From NCBI RefSeq assembly GCF_900129395.1, contig NZ_FQVP01000006.1:62001-126000 (forward strand): a stretch of DNA of 64,000 bases, in the 5' to 3' direction. The notes below the pieces were generated by a model. It was not told where the DNA came from, made no database searches, and saw nothing but the letters and a program-made list of their open reading frames with translations. The position numbers and the translations under genes are program-made. The stretch comes from Pseudosulfitobacter pseudonitzschiae. GTDB lineage: Bacteria > Pseudomonadota > Alphaproteobacteria > Rhodobacterales > Rhodobacteraceae. Positions 1-7,551 of the stretch are shown here, one piece after another (within the stretch, counting starts at the first letter, position 1; the number at the start of each line of letters is the position of its first letter).

Positions 1-7
1 GCTTTCG

Positions 8-1090
8 GTGGATCTGATGACGTCAAAAGGCAATGAATCAAACGATGCGCCCCCTGTTGATCCTGCTCAGGGCGAGACAGGCGAAAGTGCCGCGATTGCC
101 TTGCCTGCCGATGTGGCGGGCTCAGGGACCCTGGATCGTCTGGTCGACACCGCCCGCGATTATGCGCGGGCCGCGACCTCGGACAACACGCTGAAAGCCT
201 ACACCACGGACTGGGCGCATTTCACCCGCTGGTGCCGGATGAAGGGCGCAGACCCCCTGCCCCCCGCGTCCGAATTGATCGGGCTGTATCTGGCGGACCT
301 CGCCGCCGGTACGCGCCCGCTCTCTGTCAGCACCATCGACCGCCGTCTGTCGGGACTGGCCTGGAACTACGCGCAGCGCGGGTTCACCCTGGACCGCAAG
401 AACCGGCACATCGCCACGGTGCTGGCCGGGATCAAACGCAGGCACGCCCGCCCGCCAGTGCAGAAAGAGGCGATCCTGGCCGAGGATATCCTGGCCATGG
501 TCGCCACCCTGCCCCAGGATCTGCGCGGATTGCGCGACCGTGCGCTGTTGTTGATCGGCTATGCCGGGGGCCTGCGCCGCTCCGAGATCGTCGGGTTGGA
601 CCGCCACAAGGACGACACGCCCGACAGCGGCGGCTGGATCGATATCATGGACGACGGCGCCCTGCTGACCCTGAACGCCAAGACCGGCTGGCGCGAGGTC
701 GAGATCGGGCGCGGGTCGTCGGACTTCAGTTGCCCGGTGCGCGCGCTTGAACAATGGCTGCACTTTGCCCGCATCGACTTTGGCCCGATTTTCGTCCGCA
801 CCGCACGGGACGGCACGCGGGCGCTGGACACCCGGTTGAACGACAAACACGTCGCGCGCCTGATCAAGCAAACCGTCGAAGACGCGGGGTTGCGGCCCGA
901 GCTGTCAAAAGCGGACCGTGCCAAGCTGTACTCGGGCCACAGCCTGCGCGCGGGGCTGGCCAGTTCGGCCGAGGTGGACGAACGCTATATCCAAAAGCAG
1001 CTTGGCCATGCCTCGGCGGAAATGACCCGCCGCTACCAGCGTCGCCGCGACCGGTTTCGGGTGAACCTGACAAAGGCGGCGGGGCTGTAA
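8..1090 (+). CDS. tyrosine recombinase / site-specific integrase
   Basis: A 360-residue phage-integrase-family recombinase, of the kind that resolves replicon multimers or moves DNA elements. Residues about 42-145 form the SAM-like core-binding domain and 150-355 the catalytic domain. The catalytic set can be read as Arg190 (GLRRSEI), Lys225 on the beta hairpin, His311 and Arg314 (GHSLRAG), His334 (QLGH) and the nucleophile Tyr343 (RRYQ), so the enzyme looks intact. The start is uncertain: GTG at 8 opens the frame, ATG at 17 is in frame, and the window edge hides any ribosome binding site. It ends 5 bp from the converging parB stop. Placement beside the partition and replication genes suggests dimer resolution for the replicon, but a mobile-element integrase is not excluded. 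Confidence 0.85.
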   Translation: MDLMTSKGNESNDAPPVDPAQGETGESAAIALPADVAGSGTLDRLVDTARDYARAATSDNTLKAYTTDWAHFTRWCRMKGADPLPPASELIGLYLADLAAGTRPLSVSTIDRRLSGLAWNYAQRGFTLDRKNRHIATVLAGIKRRHARPPVQKEAILAEDILAMVATLPQDLRGLRDRALLLIGYAGGLRRSEIVGLDRHKDDTPDSGGWIDIMDDGALLTLNAKTGWREVEIGRGSSDFSCPVRALEQWLHFARIDFGPIFVRTARDGTRALDTRLNDKHVARLIKQTVEDAGLRPELSKADRAKLYSGHSLRAGLASSAEVDERYIQKQLGHASAEMTRRYQRRRDRFRVNLTKAAGL

Positions 1091-1095
1091 GGCCC

Positions 1096-2223
1096 CTACC
1101 CTTCCTCGTCCAGCGTGGCCAGAAAGGCCTCGATCCCGGCCTGAAGCCGGGCGCGTGGCACGGCGGAAAAATCGCGGTCCAGCCGCAACTCGACCTTGCC
1201 ATCCGATGCGGTCACCCGCGCCTCGCCCTCGGGTCGCCCCAGCCGGAGCGAGGTTTTCGAAACGGATTTCGCCACCGGTTCCGCCTTGGCTTTTTTCTGC
1301 GGCACAAGGCTGTCGCGCAGAATTCGCATTTCGGCAGCGGCATCACGGTCCGGCATCTCCTTCAGCGCCTTCATGATGCCCTCGGCCCGCTCCGGCTCGG
1401 CGTCCAACAGCTTGTAGACATCCAGCCCCAGCGCGCGCGGGATCGCTTCGGGATGGCGCACCGTGCCGTCCAACGCCTCGAGCACGCGGGCGAACTGACG
1501 GATATAGGTCCGCTTCTGTTTCAGCGCCGAGGCATACAGCGTCGACACCGCCTCGCCCGACGGGATACTTTCATCGCGGGCATAGGACAGCGCAAGCTGG
1601 GCCATCTCGCCAAAGGACAGATCCTTGCGGATCAGGTTTTCATCCACCATCTTGCGGTACAGCGCCACCAGCGGTTCCCCGCGGGGAACCATCGCCGCCG
1701 GGATGCGGGTGTACCGCGGGTCACCGGTTTCCTCGGCCAGTTGCCGGAACGCGGTCAGGCGACGAAAGCCCTGGATCAGTTCAAAGCCCTCTGCGGTCTG
1801 CTCCACGCGGATCGGATTAGAGAGACCAACCGCCTTGATAGACTCTTTCAACTCGGCCAGTTCCGGGTCGACATTGGCCGACCGGTCGCGCGTCAGCTTT
1901 GAGGTCAGCACGTCCGAGGTCTGGATAAGATCGGTGATCAGCCCCAGCTTTTTCAGCCGCACATGCTCGTGCGCCAGCGCGTCGTTTTCGGCGCGGATGG
2001 CTGCCTCGGCCTGGGCCCGCTCGGCTGTGGCATCGGCGGTTTCGGCAATCGCACTGGCCATTGGCCCGCGTCGAGGCGCGCCAACTTCGCTGACCCGCGG
2101 CTGTGGCGACACGTCCATCGACTTGGTCTCGGGCGCGCGCTGGTTCCCCGCGGGGAACCCTGCGGTCTCTTCTTCTTCGTCCAGTTCAAAATTGATATCG
2201 AAGACAGAGCGTTTCTTAACCAT
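1096..2223 (-). CDS. parB: ParB/RepB-type partition protein
   Basis: A 375-residue centromere-binding partition protein. The N-terminal 95 residues are acidic and low in complexity. A ParB/Spo0J-like nuclease/CTPase-fold domain follows at about 115-200, with QGFRRLTA (151-158) at the place of the GxRRxxA nucleotide-binding motif. A helical DNA-binding region covers about 200-300. It starts 3 bp after the parA stop, so the two are co-transcribed. The coding sequence contains two copies of an 18-bp perfect palindrome, around codons 23-27 and 178-185; a third copy lies upstream of parA. The protein probably binds these and spreads from them. It is closer in layout to plasmid RepB/ParB than to chromosomal ParB. 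The role is firm; the target sites are inferred. Confidence 0.88.
   Translation of the reverse strand: MVKKRSVFDINFELDEEEETAGFPAGNQRAPETKSMDVSPQPRVSEVGAPRRGPMASAIAETADATAERAQAEAAIRAENDALAHEHVRLKKLGLITDLIQTSDVLTSKLTRDRSANVDPELAELKESIKAVGLSNPIRVEQTAEGFELIQGFRRLTAFRQLAEETGDPRYTRIPAAMVPRGEPLVALYRKMVDENLIRKDLSFGEMAQLALSYARDESIPSGEAVSTLYASALKQKRTYIRQFARVLEALDGTVRHPEAIPRALGLDVYKLLDAEPERAEGIMKALKEMPDRDAAAEMRILRDSLVPQKKAKAEPVAKSVSKTSLRLGRPEGEARVTASDGKVELRLDRDFSAVPRARLQAGIEAFLATLDEEG
1673..1690. promoter_or_regulatory. putative parS palindrome, copy 1 (inside parB)
   Basis: Perfect 18-bp palindrome GGTTCCCCGCGGGGAACC within the parB reading frame (around residues 178-185). The same 18 bases recur at 2142 and 3566 and nowhere else that I found. 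Repetition of a perfect palindrome in a par operon is the usual look of a ParB binding site. The parS role is inferred. Confidence 0.6.
2142..2159. promoter_or_regulatory. putative parS palindrome, copy 2 (inside parB)
   Basis: Second identical copy of the 18-bp palindrome, in the parB frame near residues 22-27, inside the low-complexity N-terminal segment where the protein sequence is least constrained. Confidence 0.6.
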
Positions 2224-2226
2224 TCA

Positions 2227-3522
2227 TCAATCCTCCAGCTTGTCCCACGCGGCAACCAGCGTGGCTTGGAATTCGTCATAGGCCCGATCAAAGGACATCC
2301 GCGCACGACGCCAGGTTTCCCGCGTCATCTGGCGGTAATCCATTTCATAGATCGACGACAGGAACCGCCCGGACTGTTCAACCGCCCGCGTCATCTCGAT
2401 CGGATGCTCTGTTACATGTGACTTAAAAACCTGACCAAATGCTGTCTGCATCGCACGGTGCAAATCATTGTTCGGCTCGAACCGGGTCAGCAGGAACCGG
2501 ATATCGGAAAACACCTTGTCCGGGTTCGTGCCCGATGGCAGCCGACCGCGGAACCGACCCAGATCCTCCAGCGCCTCGGACAGCTGTCCGATAAAGCTGG
2601 TGGTGCTGTCATATTCCCAATAGCCCGGACCCGAGGGCACATAAAGAACGTCGGCGGCAAAGACCGCGTTCATCGACTGATAGCCGATCGCAGGCGGACA
2701 GTCGAAGATGATCAGGTCATAGGCATCGGCCGGGATCTGATCCAGATAGCGCGACACGGCGGCAAAGAACGACCATTCGGGATTCAGGTGCCGGTACTGC
2801 GCGCTGGCAAATTCGACAAAGGCCGCGTTGGCGCAGCTGGGGATGATGTCGATGGTGGACCAGCTGGTCGGCTTGATGAAATCCGTGACACGCAGATCGC
2901 TCAGCCCCATGCCGGTGACGGACGCGGGCAGCTTGCGCTGGGGCAGGGCGGTTCCGCTCTCGGCCCCGGCGGCGGCGGCGTTCATGCGTTCGGTCTCGCG
3001 GATCAGGTCGCGGGCCATGATGCCCCAGACGGTGACCTCTTCCGAAACATCGGACAGGCCCATCGAATGGCTCAGCGTCGCCTGCGGGTCAAAGTCGACG
3101 GCCAGCACGCGGTAGCCATCCAGCGCGGCGGCATGGGCGAAATGCAGCGCGACGGTGGACTTGCCGGCACCCCCCTTGAAGTTTGCAATCGCCGCCCGCA
3201 CCGCTCGCTTGCCCGCCGGACGGACAGGCATCAGCGACTTGCTCTTGATTTTCAGCTTGCGGCGCAGCTCGTTGATCTCATCCAGCGTGTACCACCGCTG
3301 GCGCCCGTCCTCCTCGACCAGCCCCTCGGGCAGGGACGGGTCCGCGGCAAGCCGCCCCCGGAAGGTGGAGGGATTGATCTTGAGGATCAGTTCGGCGACC
3401 TCCCAGCTCGAGAACCGGCGCAGGGTTTTTTCCATCTCGGGGGAATACGTCTGTTTGCGGATAAACCCCTGCATCTTCAGCGACTGCGCCTGCAGCTTTG
3501 CCAGATCGGTGTGCGTGTACAT
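2227..3522 (-). CDS. parA: ParA/RepA-type partition ATPase
   Basis: A 431-residue plasmid-type ParA. Residues about 30-95 form a winged-helix/HTH region as in type Ia ParA and RepA proteins, which autoregulate their operon. The ATPase domain begins near 105 with the deviant Walker A motif KGGAGKST (116-123), followed by the VDFDPQ motif near 142-147 and a Walker B-like IIFDCPPA. Its ATP-driven nucleoid gradient would move ParB-parS complexes. It heads the parAB operon and is transcribed divergently from the replication initiator across a 527-bp region. One copy of the palindrome sits 44 bp upstream of its start, where ParA/ParB autoregulation would be expected. Family assignment is secure. 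Confidence 0.92.
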   Translation of the reverse strand: MYTHTDLAKLQAQSLKMQGFIRKQTYSPEMEKTLRRFSSWEVAELILKINPSTFRGRLAADPSLPEGLVEEDGRQRWYTLDEINELRRKLKIKSKSLMPVRPAGKRAVRAAIANFKGGAGKSTVALHFAHAAALDGYRVLAVDFDPQATLSHSMGLSDVSEEVTVWGIMARDLIRETERMNAAAAGAESGTALPQRKLPASVTGMGLSDLRVTDFIKPTSWSTIDIIPSCANAAFVEFASAQYRHLNPEWSFFAAVSRYLDQIPADAYDLIIFDCPPAIGYQSMNAVFAADVLYVPSGPGYWEYDSTTSFIGQLSEALEDLGRFRGRLPSGTNPDKVFSDIRFLLTRFEPNNDLHRAMQTAFGQVFKSHVTEHPIEMTRAVEQSGRFLSSIYEMDYRQMTRETWRRARMSFDRAYDEFQATLVAAWDKLED

Positions 3523-3565
3523 AAAGAGACCTCGGATTGCCGGTTGCTGCCCCTGATTTGGTCCG

Positions 3566-3583
3566 GGTTCCCCGCGGGGAACC
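3566..3583. promoter_or_regulatory. putative parS palindrome, copy 3 (upstream of parA)
   Basis: Third identical copy of the 18-bp palindrome, 44 bp upstream of the parA start codon. The position would allow both partition-complex loading and repression of the par operon. Confidence 0.65.
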
Positions 3584-3744
3584 GACGCCAGACAGAAAAC
3601 AGAACGCTAATTCTTCTTCTTTCTTGGTTTAAGCCGAACTTGCATAGTAAAGGAAGTGATATATTCTGAATTCGGGAAATTCGTGATCCCCTTGCATTTA
3701 TGCCTGCCGCATAGATTCGCAACGGTTCCACGGGCCAGGGCAAC

Positions 3745-3848
3745 CTTGCGGGAATCCCCACGATATTGCGGGACACCTTTGTTTGTTCTGCTATGTATTG
3801 GGGGACAAAACTGTCAAATTGGGGGACGCCCTGTATGGCCCCCAATAC
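3745..3848 (+). repeat. iteron-like G-rich direct repeats
   Basis: Ten-base units with a shared pattern: CTTGCGGGAA at 3745, ATTGCGGGAC at 3765, and ATTGGGGGAC at 3797 and 3818. An inverted relative follows at 3838-3848 (GGCCCCCAATA, plus strand). Unit spacings are 20, 32 and 21 bp, close to two helical turns for two of the three steps. The array ends about 200 bp before the initiator start codon. It is a candidate binding array for the replication initiator, but it is short and degenerate, so the call is tentative. Confidence 0.4.
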
Positions 3849-4049
3849 CTATATACCCAAAATTCTAAATTGAATGAGGGGGTTTGAAGGTGCTCTGCGA
3901 AACAGCCTCTTGACAGAATCGCAACTTTGGACGCAAATCAGGGAATAAGTTGGAAAGACGTTGTCTGCGTTTGCTCCAATACAGGATCCGCCAAGAGATC
4001 CTTCTATGAGGCACAGTATAGCTGCGTCCCGGCGCAGTAGAGGGCATCC

Positions 4050-4730
4050 ATGCACATTGTCAAACCCGCACGTCCGCGCGACGCTGCGCGCAAATATGAT
4101 ATCATCACCGCCCTGGGCGCCTATGCGCTGGCGCGTGACAAACATGACCAGCGGTTGGTTCTGCGGCTGATCACCCTGATCACCGCGCGCTACAACTGGG
4201 CACGGGATGAACTGGCGGTGGGCCAGCGCGAGATCGCGCGGTTGTGGTCGGTGGACGAACGCACGGTGAAACGCGAGATGGCAAAGCTGCGGGGCAAGGG
4301 CTGGCTGGTGGTCAAACGCCAGGGTGCCCGTGGCCGTGTCACGGAATACGGCATGGACCTGGACCGGATGCTGGCCATGACCGAGGGCGACTGGAGCAAC
4401 GTCGGACCGGATTTCGATCTGCGGATGAGCGGCAAGACCGAAGAGACGCCGGTGGTGTCCTTGCCGCTGAAAGGCGACGTGCCGCCCCCCGATGTCAGCG
4501 CGGGCACGGAATGGGTTCTGGCCCAGGCGATCCTGCACGCCGAGGCACCGGACGTCTATGGCAGCTGGTTGCGCAACCTTGAACGTGTGGGCAGGGCAGG
4601 GGGGCGGCTGACGCTGAAAGCGCCCAGCCGGTTTCACGGAACCTATGTTCAGACGCATCTGGCCCGACGGGTGCTGGCCGCCTGCCAAGCGGTGGATTCG
4701 GATGTGACGGATGTCGGGATCGTGGTCTGA
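4050..4730 (+). CDS. DnaA-like replication initiator of an extrachromosomal replicon
   Basis: A 226-residue protein with two visible parts. Residues about 15-110 contain a winged-helix module (VGQREIARLWSVDERTVKRE), followed by a basic wing. The C-terminal part, about 150-215, resembles DnaA domain I: an alternating pattern with SWLRNLERV, a GGRLTLKAPSRF strand, and a THLARRVLAAC helix. Rhodobacteraceae plasmids are known to use four replicase types, one of them called DnaA-like, and the divergent arrangement with parAB matches that module. There is no AAA+ ATPase domain, so it is not chromosomal DnaA. The start is the first ATG after the spacer. Initiation at the AT-rich region just upstream is inferred from context. 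Confidence 0.72.
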   Translation: MHIVKPARPRDAARKYDIITALGAYALARDKHDQRLVLRLITLITARYNWARDELAVGQREIARLWSVDERTVKREMAKLRGKGWLVVKRQGARGRVTEYGMDLDRMLAMTEGDWSNVGPDFDLRMSGKTEETPVVSLPLKGDVPPPDVSAGTEWVLAQAILHAEAPDVYGSWLRNLERVGRAGGRLTLKAPSRFHGTYVQTHLARRVLAACQAVDSDVTDVGIVV

Positions 4731-4795
4731 TCCGCTGCCGCTTCACCTGATCCGCACGACAGGCTAGGCTGGCGCAGCCTCAGGAAAGCCAGCCC

Positions 4796-6733
4796 ATGAC
4801 ATCCGTTCGCCTGCGACTTTTGATCCTTGCCCTTGCGCCGTTGATCGTGCTGATGCCGTTGCTGTTGCTTCTGGGCATGACCCGCTGGACCTCTGATTAC
4901 GACAAGGTGCTGATCGCCAATGTCGAAAGCGACCTGAAAATCGCGAGCCAGTACCTGTCACGCTTGCGGGCCAAGACCGGGGACGAACTGAACGCGGTCA
5001 CGGCATCGGTGGAGTTCAACACATGGCTGGACCGTCCCGAAGATGAACGCGCCCGCTATTTCGACGAGACCCGCGACCGGCTGGGGCTGACGTTTCTGTA
5101 TTACCTGCCCGCCGAACAGGTTGGCCGGGCGGGGGCCATCTGGCCGGTGATCGCACAGGCGGCAGCAGGGCAGGGCGGCGCGCAGATCGATATCATGGCC
5201 AGTGACACCTTGGCCCGGCTGTCACCAGAGATTGCCCAGACCGCGCGCATACCGCTGATCGCCACGCCAGCCGCCGTGCCCACAACCCGTGCCGTCGAGG
5301 ACCGTGGCATGGTCATTCACGCGGCCAGCCCGATCACGCTGAACGGGCATCGCGGGGTTCTGGTGGGCGGCATCCTGTTGAACCGCAATCTGGATTTCAT
5401 CGACACGATCAACGACCTTGTCTATGCGCACGCCGGGGCTGCGGGGGCGCGACAGGGGACGGCGACGCTGTTTCTAGATGATGTGCGGATTTCAACCAAC
5501 GTGCGCCTGTTCGAGGATGTGCGCGCTCTGGGCACGCGGGTGTCGGGCGAAGTGCGCAAGGCCGTGCTGAGCGAGGGGCGCATCTGGCTGGACCGGGCGT
5601 TTGTGGTCAACGACTGGTATATCTCGGGCTATCTGCCGATCACCGACAGCTTTGGCGACCGGGTGGGCATGTTGTACGTGGGCTTTCTGGAAGCGCCGTT
5701 CAACGTGGCCAAGCGGGATGCCTTCCTGTGGATGATGGCGGCCTTTGCCGCCGTGCTGATCCTGTCGGCACCGGTGTTTCTGTGGATGGCGCGGGGCATT
5801 TTCGCGCCGCTGGAACGGATGACCCAAGTGATCAACCGCGTCGGGCGGGGCGATCTGTCGGCGCGGATCGGTCCCGTGGGCGCGCGCGGCGAGATCGGCG
5901 AGGTGGCGCAGCATCTGGACGGGCTGCTGGAGCAGGTACAGGACCGCGACCTGCGGCTGCGCGCCTGGAACGAGGAGTTGAACAAACGCGTCGACCAGCG
6001 CACCGCCGAGTTAAGCGAAGCGAACGCCAAGCTGGAACAGACGTTCCGGCAACTGGTGATGAGCGAAAAGCTGGCCTCGATCGGGGAGATCACTGCCGGC
6101 GTCGCCCATGAGATCAACAATCCGGTGGCGGTGATCCTGGGCAATGTCGATGTGATCCGGCAGACCCTGGGCGAGGGCGCGGTCCCGGTGCGGACCGAAC
6201 TGGACCTGATCGACAAACAGGTGTCGCGGATCGAGGCGATCGTGGGCAAGTTGTTGAAATTCGCGGCCCCGTCGGATTTTGCCGACCATCAGCAACAGGT
6301 CGACCTGGCCCCCGTGGTGCGCGATTGCCTGGTGCTGGTCGATCACCTGATCAGCCAGCATCAGATCACCGTGACCTGTCAGTTTGATCCGGTGCCGCCG
6401 GTGCGTGTGGACACGGGCGAGATCCAGCAGGTGATTGTCAATCTGGTGGTGAACGCGGTTCAGGCGATGGGCGACGGGGGGCAATTGATCCTGCAACTGT
6501 ATCCCGACCCGCGCGGGGGCGCGGCGCTGGTGGTGCAGGACAGCGGGCCGGGCGTGGCCGAGGACCAGCTGGGGTCGGTCTTTGATCCGTTCTTTACCAC
6601 CAAGCGGGGTGAGGGGACCGGGCTGGGCCTGTCGATCTCGCAAACGCTGATCCAGCGGGCGGGTGGCTTGATTTCGGTGCGCAACCGCGACGGGGGCGGG
6701 GCGGAGTTCACCGTCTGGCTGCCCGAAAGATAG
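4796..6733 (+). CDS. membrane sensor histidine kinase (Cache-HAMP-HisKA-HATPase)
   Basis: A 645-residue inner-membrane sensor kinase. Transmembrane helix 1 spans about residues 7-28. A large periplasmic double-Cache-like region (about 30-305) follows, then transmembrane helix 2 (about 311-335), HAMP (336-390), a short coiled coil, HisKA with phospho-acceptor His438 (GVAHEINNP), and a HATPase_c domain with N, G1 (DSGPGVAE) and G2 (GTGLGLS) boxes. Cache domains bind small molecules, often carboxylates, and the layout is like DctB-type kinases. No response regulator gene is adjacent. The only response regulator in the window is the NtrC-like gene at 50.5-51.9 kb, a possible but unproven partner. 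A GGAAAG ribosome binding site lies six bases before the ATG. Confidence 0.9.
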   Translation: MTSVRLRLLILALAPLIVLMPLLLLLGMTRWTSDYDKVLIANVESDLKIASQYLSRLRAKTGDELNAVTASVEFNTWLDRPEDERARYFDETRDRLGLTFLYYLPAEQVGRAGAIWPVIAQAAAGQGGAQIDIMASDTLARLSPEIAQTARIPLIATPAAVPTTRAVEDRGMVIHAASPITLNGHRGVLVGGILLNRNLDFIDTINDLVYAHAGAAGARQGTATLFLDDVRISTNVRLFEDVRALGTRVSGEVRKAVLSEGRIWLDRAFVVNDWYISGYLPITDSFGDRVGMLYVGFLEAPFNVAKRDAFLWMMAAFAAVLILSAPVFLWMARGIFAPLERMTQVINRVGRGDLSARIGPVGARGEIGEVAQHLDGLLEQVQDRDLRLRAWNEELNKRVDQRTAELSEANAKLEQTFRQLVMSEKLASIGEITAGVAHEINNPVAVILGNVDVIRQTLGEGAVPVRTELDLIDKQVSRIEAIVGKLLKFAAPSDFADHQQQVDLAPVVRDCLVLVDHLISQHQITVTCQFDPVPPVRVDTGEIQQVIVNLVVNAVQAMGDGGQLILQLYPDPRGGAALVVQDSGPGVAEDQLGSVFDPFFTTKRGEGTGLGLSISQTLIQRAGGLISVRNRDGGGAEFTVWLPER

Positions 6734-6757
6734 GCGCAGGATTAATGGGCCCTGACC

Positions 6758-7366
6758 CTAGGCCAGATAACCGCGCATGGCGTCGCTGACCACCGCGCGG
6801 GCGATCTCCTGTGGTTTTTTTGACCCCGATGCACGGAACCAGATGCCGACCCAGTTGACGGCGCCCAGGATCACGAGGCTGGCCAGTTTCGGGTCAAGGT
6901 CTGCGCGCAGCGATCCGTCGTCGATGCCGTCCTGCAGCATGGCGCGAAACAGGCTGTCGATCTTGTCGCGGCTGGTCTGGACGCTGCGTTTGTCGCCGGG
7001 GGCCAGCAGCGGGCGGATGTCATTCCACAAGTATTGCATGTCCTTGCGCGTCATCGTGACGACATAGGTTTCCAGCGCGATCCGCAGCCGTTCCGCCGCA
7101 GTGTCCGAGGGCGTGTCCATGGCCTGTTCGACCGAGGCGATCAGCCGGTCCATCCCGACCTCGTAGCATTGCATCAGCAGGTCGTTCTTGCTGCTGACAT
7201 AATTGTACAGCGCGGCCTTGGTCACGCCCAGTTCGGCGGCGATGGCATCCAGGGGGACGTTTTCATACCCCTCGGTGCCAAATTTTTCGGACGCGCAACG
7301 CACGATTTCACGGCGCTTGTGATCGCGCAATTCTTGTTTGGTCGGGAAGCCGCTGATTGCTTTCAT
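6758..7366 (-). CDS. TetR/AcrR family transcriptional regulator
   Basis: A 202-residue TetR repressor. The N-terminal HTH covers about residues 28-60, with AIAAELGVTKAALYNYVSSKNDLL as the recognition region (written here as the known TetR signature). The C-terminal helices form a ligand pocket of the acyl-CoA-type regulator kind. The ATG at 7366 is preferred because the HTH then sits at the family-typical distance from the N terminus; an upstream GTG at 7480 would run through the probable operator. It is divergent from the acyl-CoA carboxylase operon and converges with the sensor kinase gene, 24 bp apart. It probably represses the carboxylase-ligase-TRAP operon and responds to a CoA thioester intermediate, by analogy with TetR regulators beside acyl-CoA genes. 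Confidence 0.87.
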   Translation of the reverse strand: MKAISGFPTKQELRDHKRREIVRCASEKFGTEGYENVPLDAIAAELGVTKAALYNYVSSKNDLLMQCYEVGMDRLIASVEQAMDTPSDTAAERLRIALETYVVTMTRKDMQYLWNDIRPLLAPGDKRSVQTSRDKIDSLFRAMLQDGIDDGSLRADLDPKLASLVILGAVNWVGIWFRASGSKKPQEIARAVVSDAMRGYLA

Positions 7367-7458
7367 CCTCAGGTTATCCTCTGGCGACGTTACGGCGTCA
7401 ATAGAATGACCAGTATCAAGTTGACTTCCCGAGAGGCGCAAAACTAATCTTCGGAAAG

Positions 7459-7481
7459 TTTGGTAACCGACGGTAACCAAA
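7459..7481. promoter_or_regulatory. probable TetR operator
   Basis: Inverted repeat with 10-base arms TTTGGTAACC and GGTAACCAAA around a GAC spacer; nine of ten positions are symmetric. It lies in the intergenic region between the tetR start (7366) and the carboxylase start (7552), 71 bp before the latter. Position and symmetry fit a TetR binding site controlling both genes. Confidence 0.6.
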
Positions 7482-7551
7482 GTGCCGATGGGTTATGGCT
7501 TTGCGCCAATATCCAAAGGGGAGGAATACGGTTGCAGGGGAGGGCCACCGA

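Larger units (their letters stand above)
3523..4049. other. putative replication origin / parA-rep divergent region
   Basis: This 527-bp region without a credible gene lies between parA and the divergent replication initiator. It is visibly richer in A+T than its surroundings, notably at 3605-3720 and 3840-3960. It holds one parS-like palindrome (3566-3583) and a tract of short G-rich direct repeats (3745-3848). Divergent par and rep genes around an AT-rich, repeat-bearing spacer is the expected layout of an iteron-type origin. No DnaA box was recognised with confidence. Confidence 0.55.

Noticed and set aside
3477-3845. Possible 122-codon minus-strand gene across the origin region
   Set aside because: Overlaps the parA start, the palindrome and the repeat tract; the composition does not look coding.
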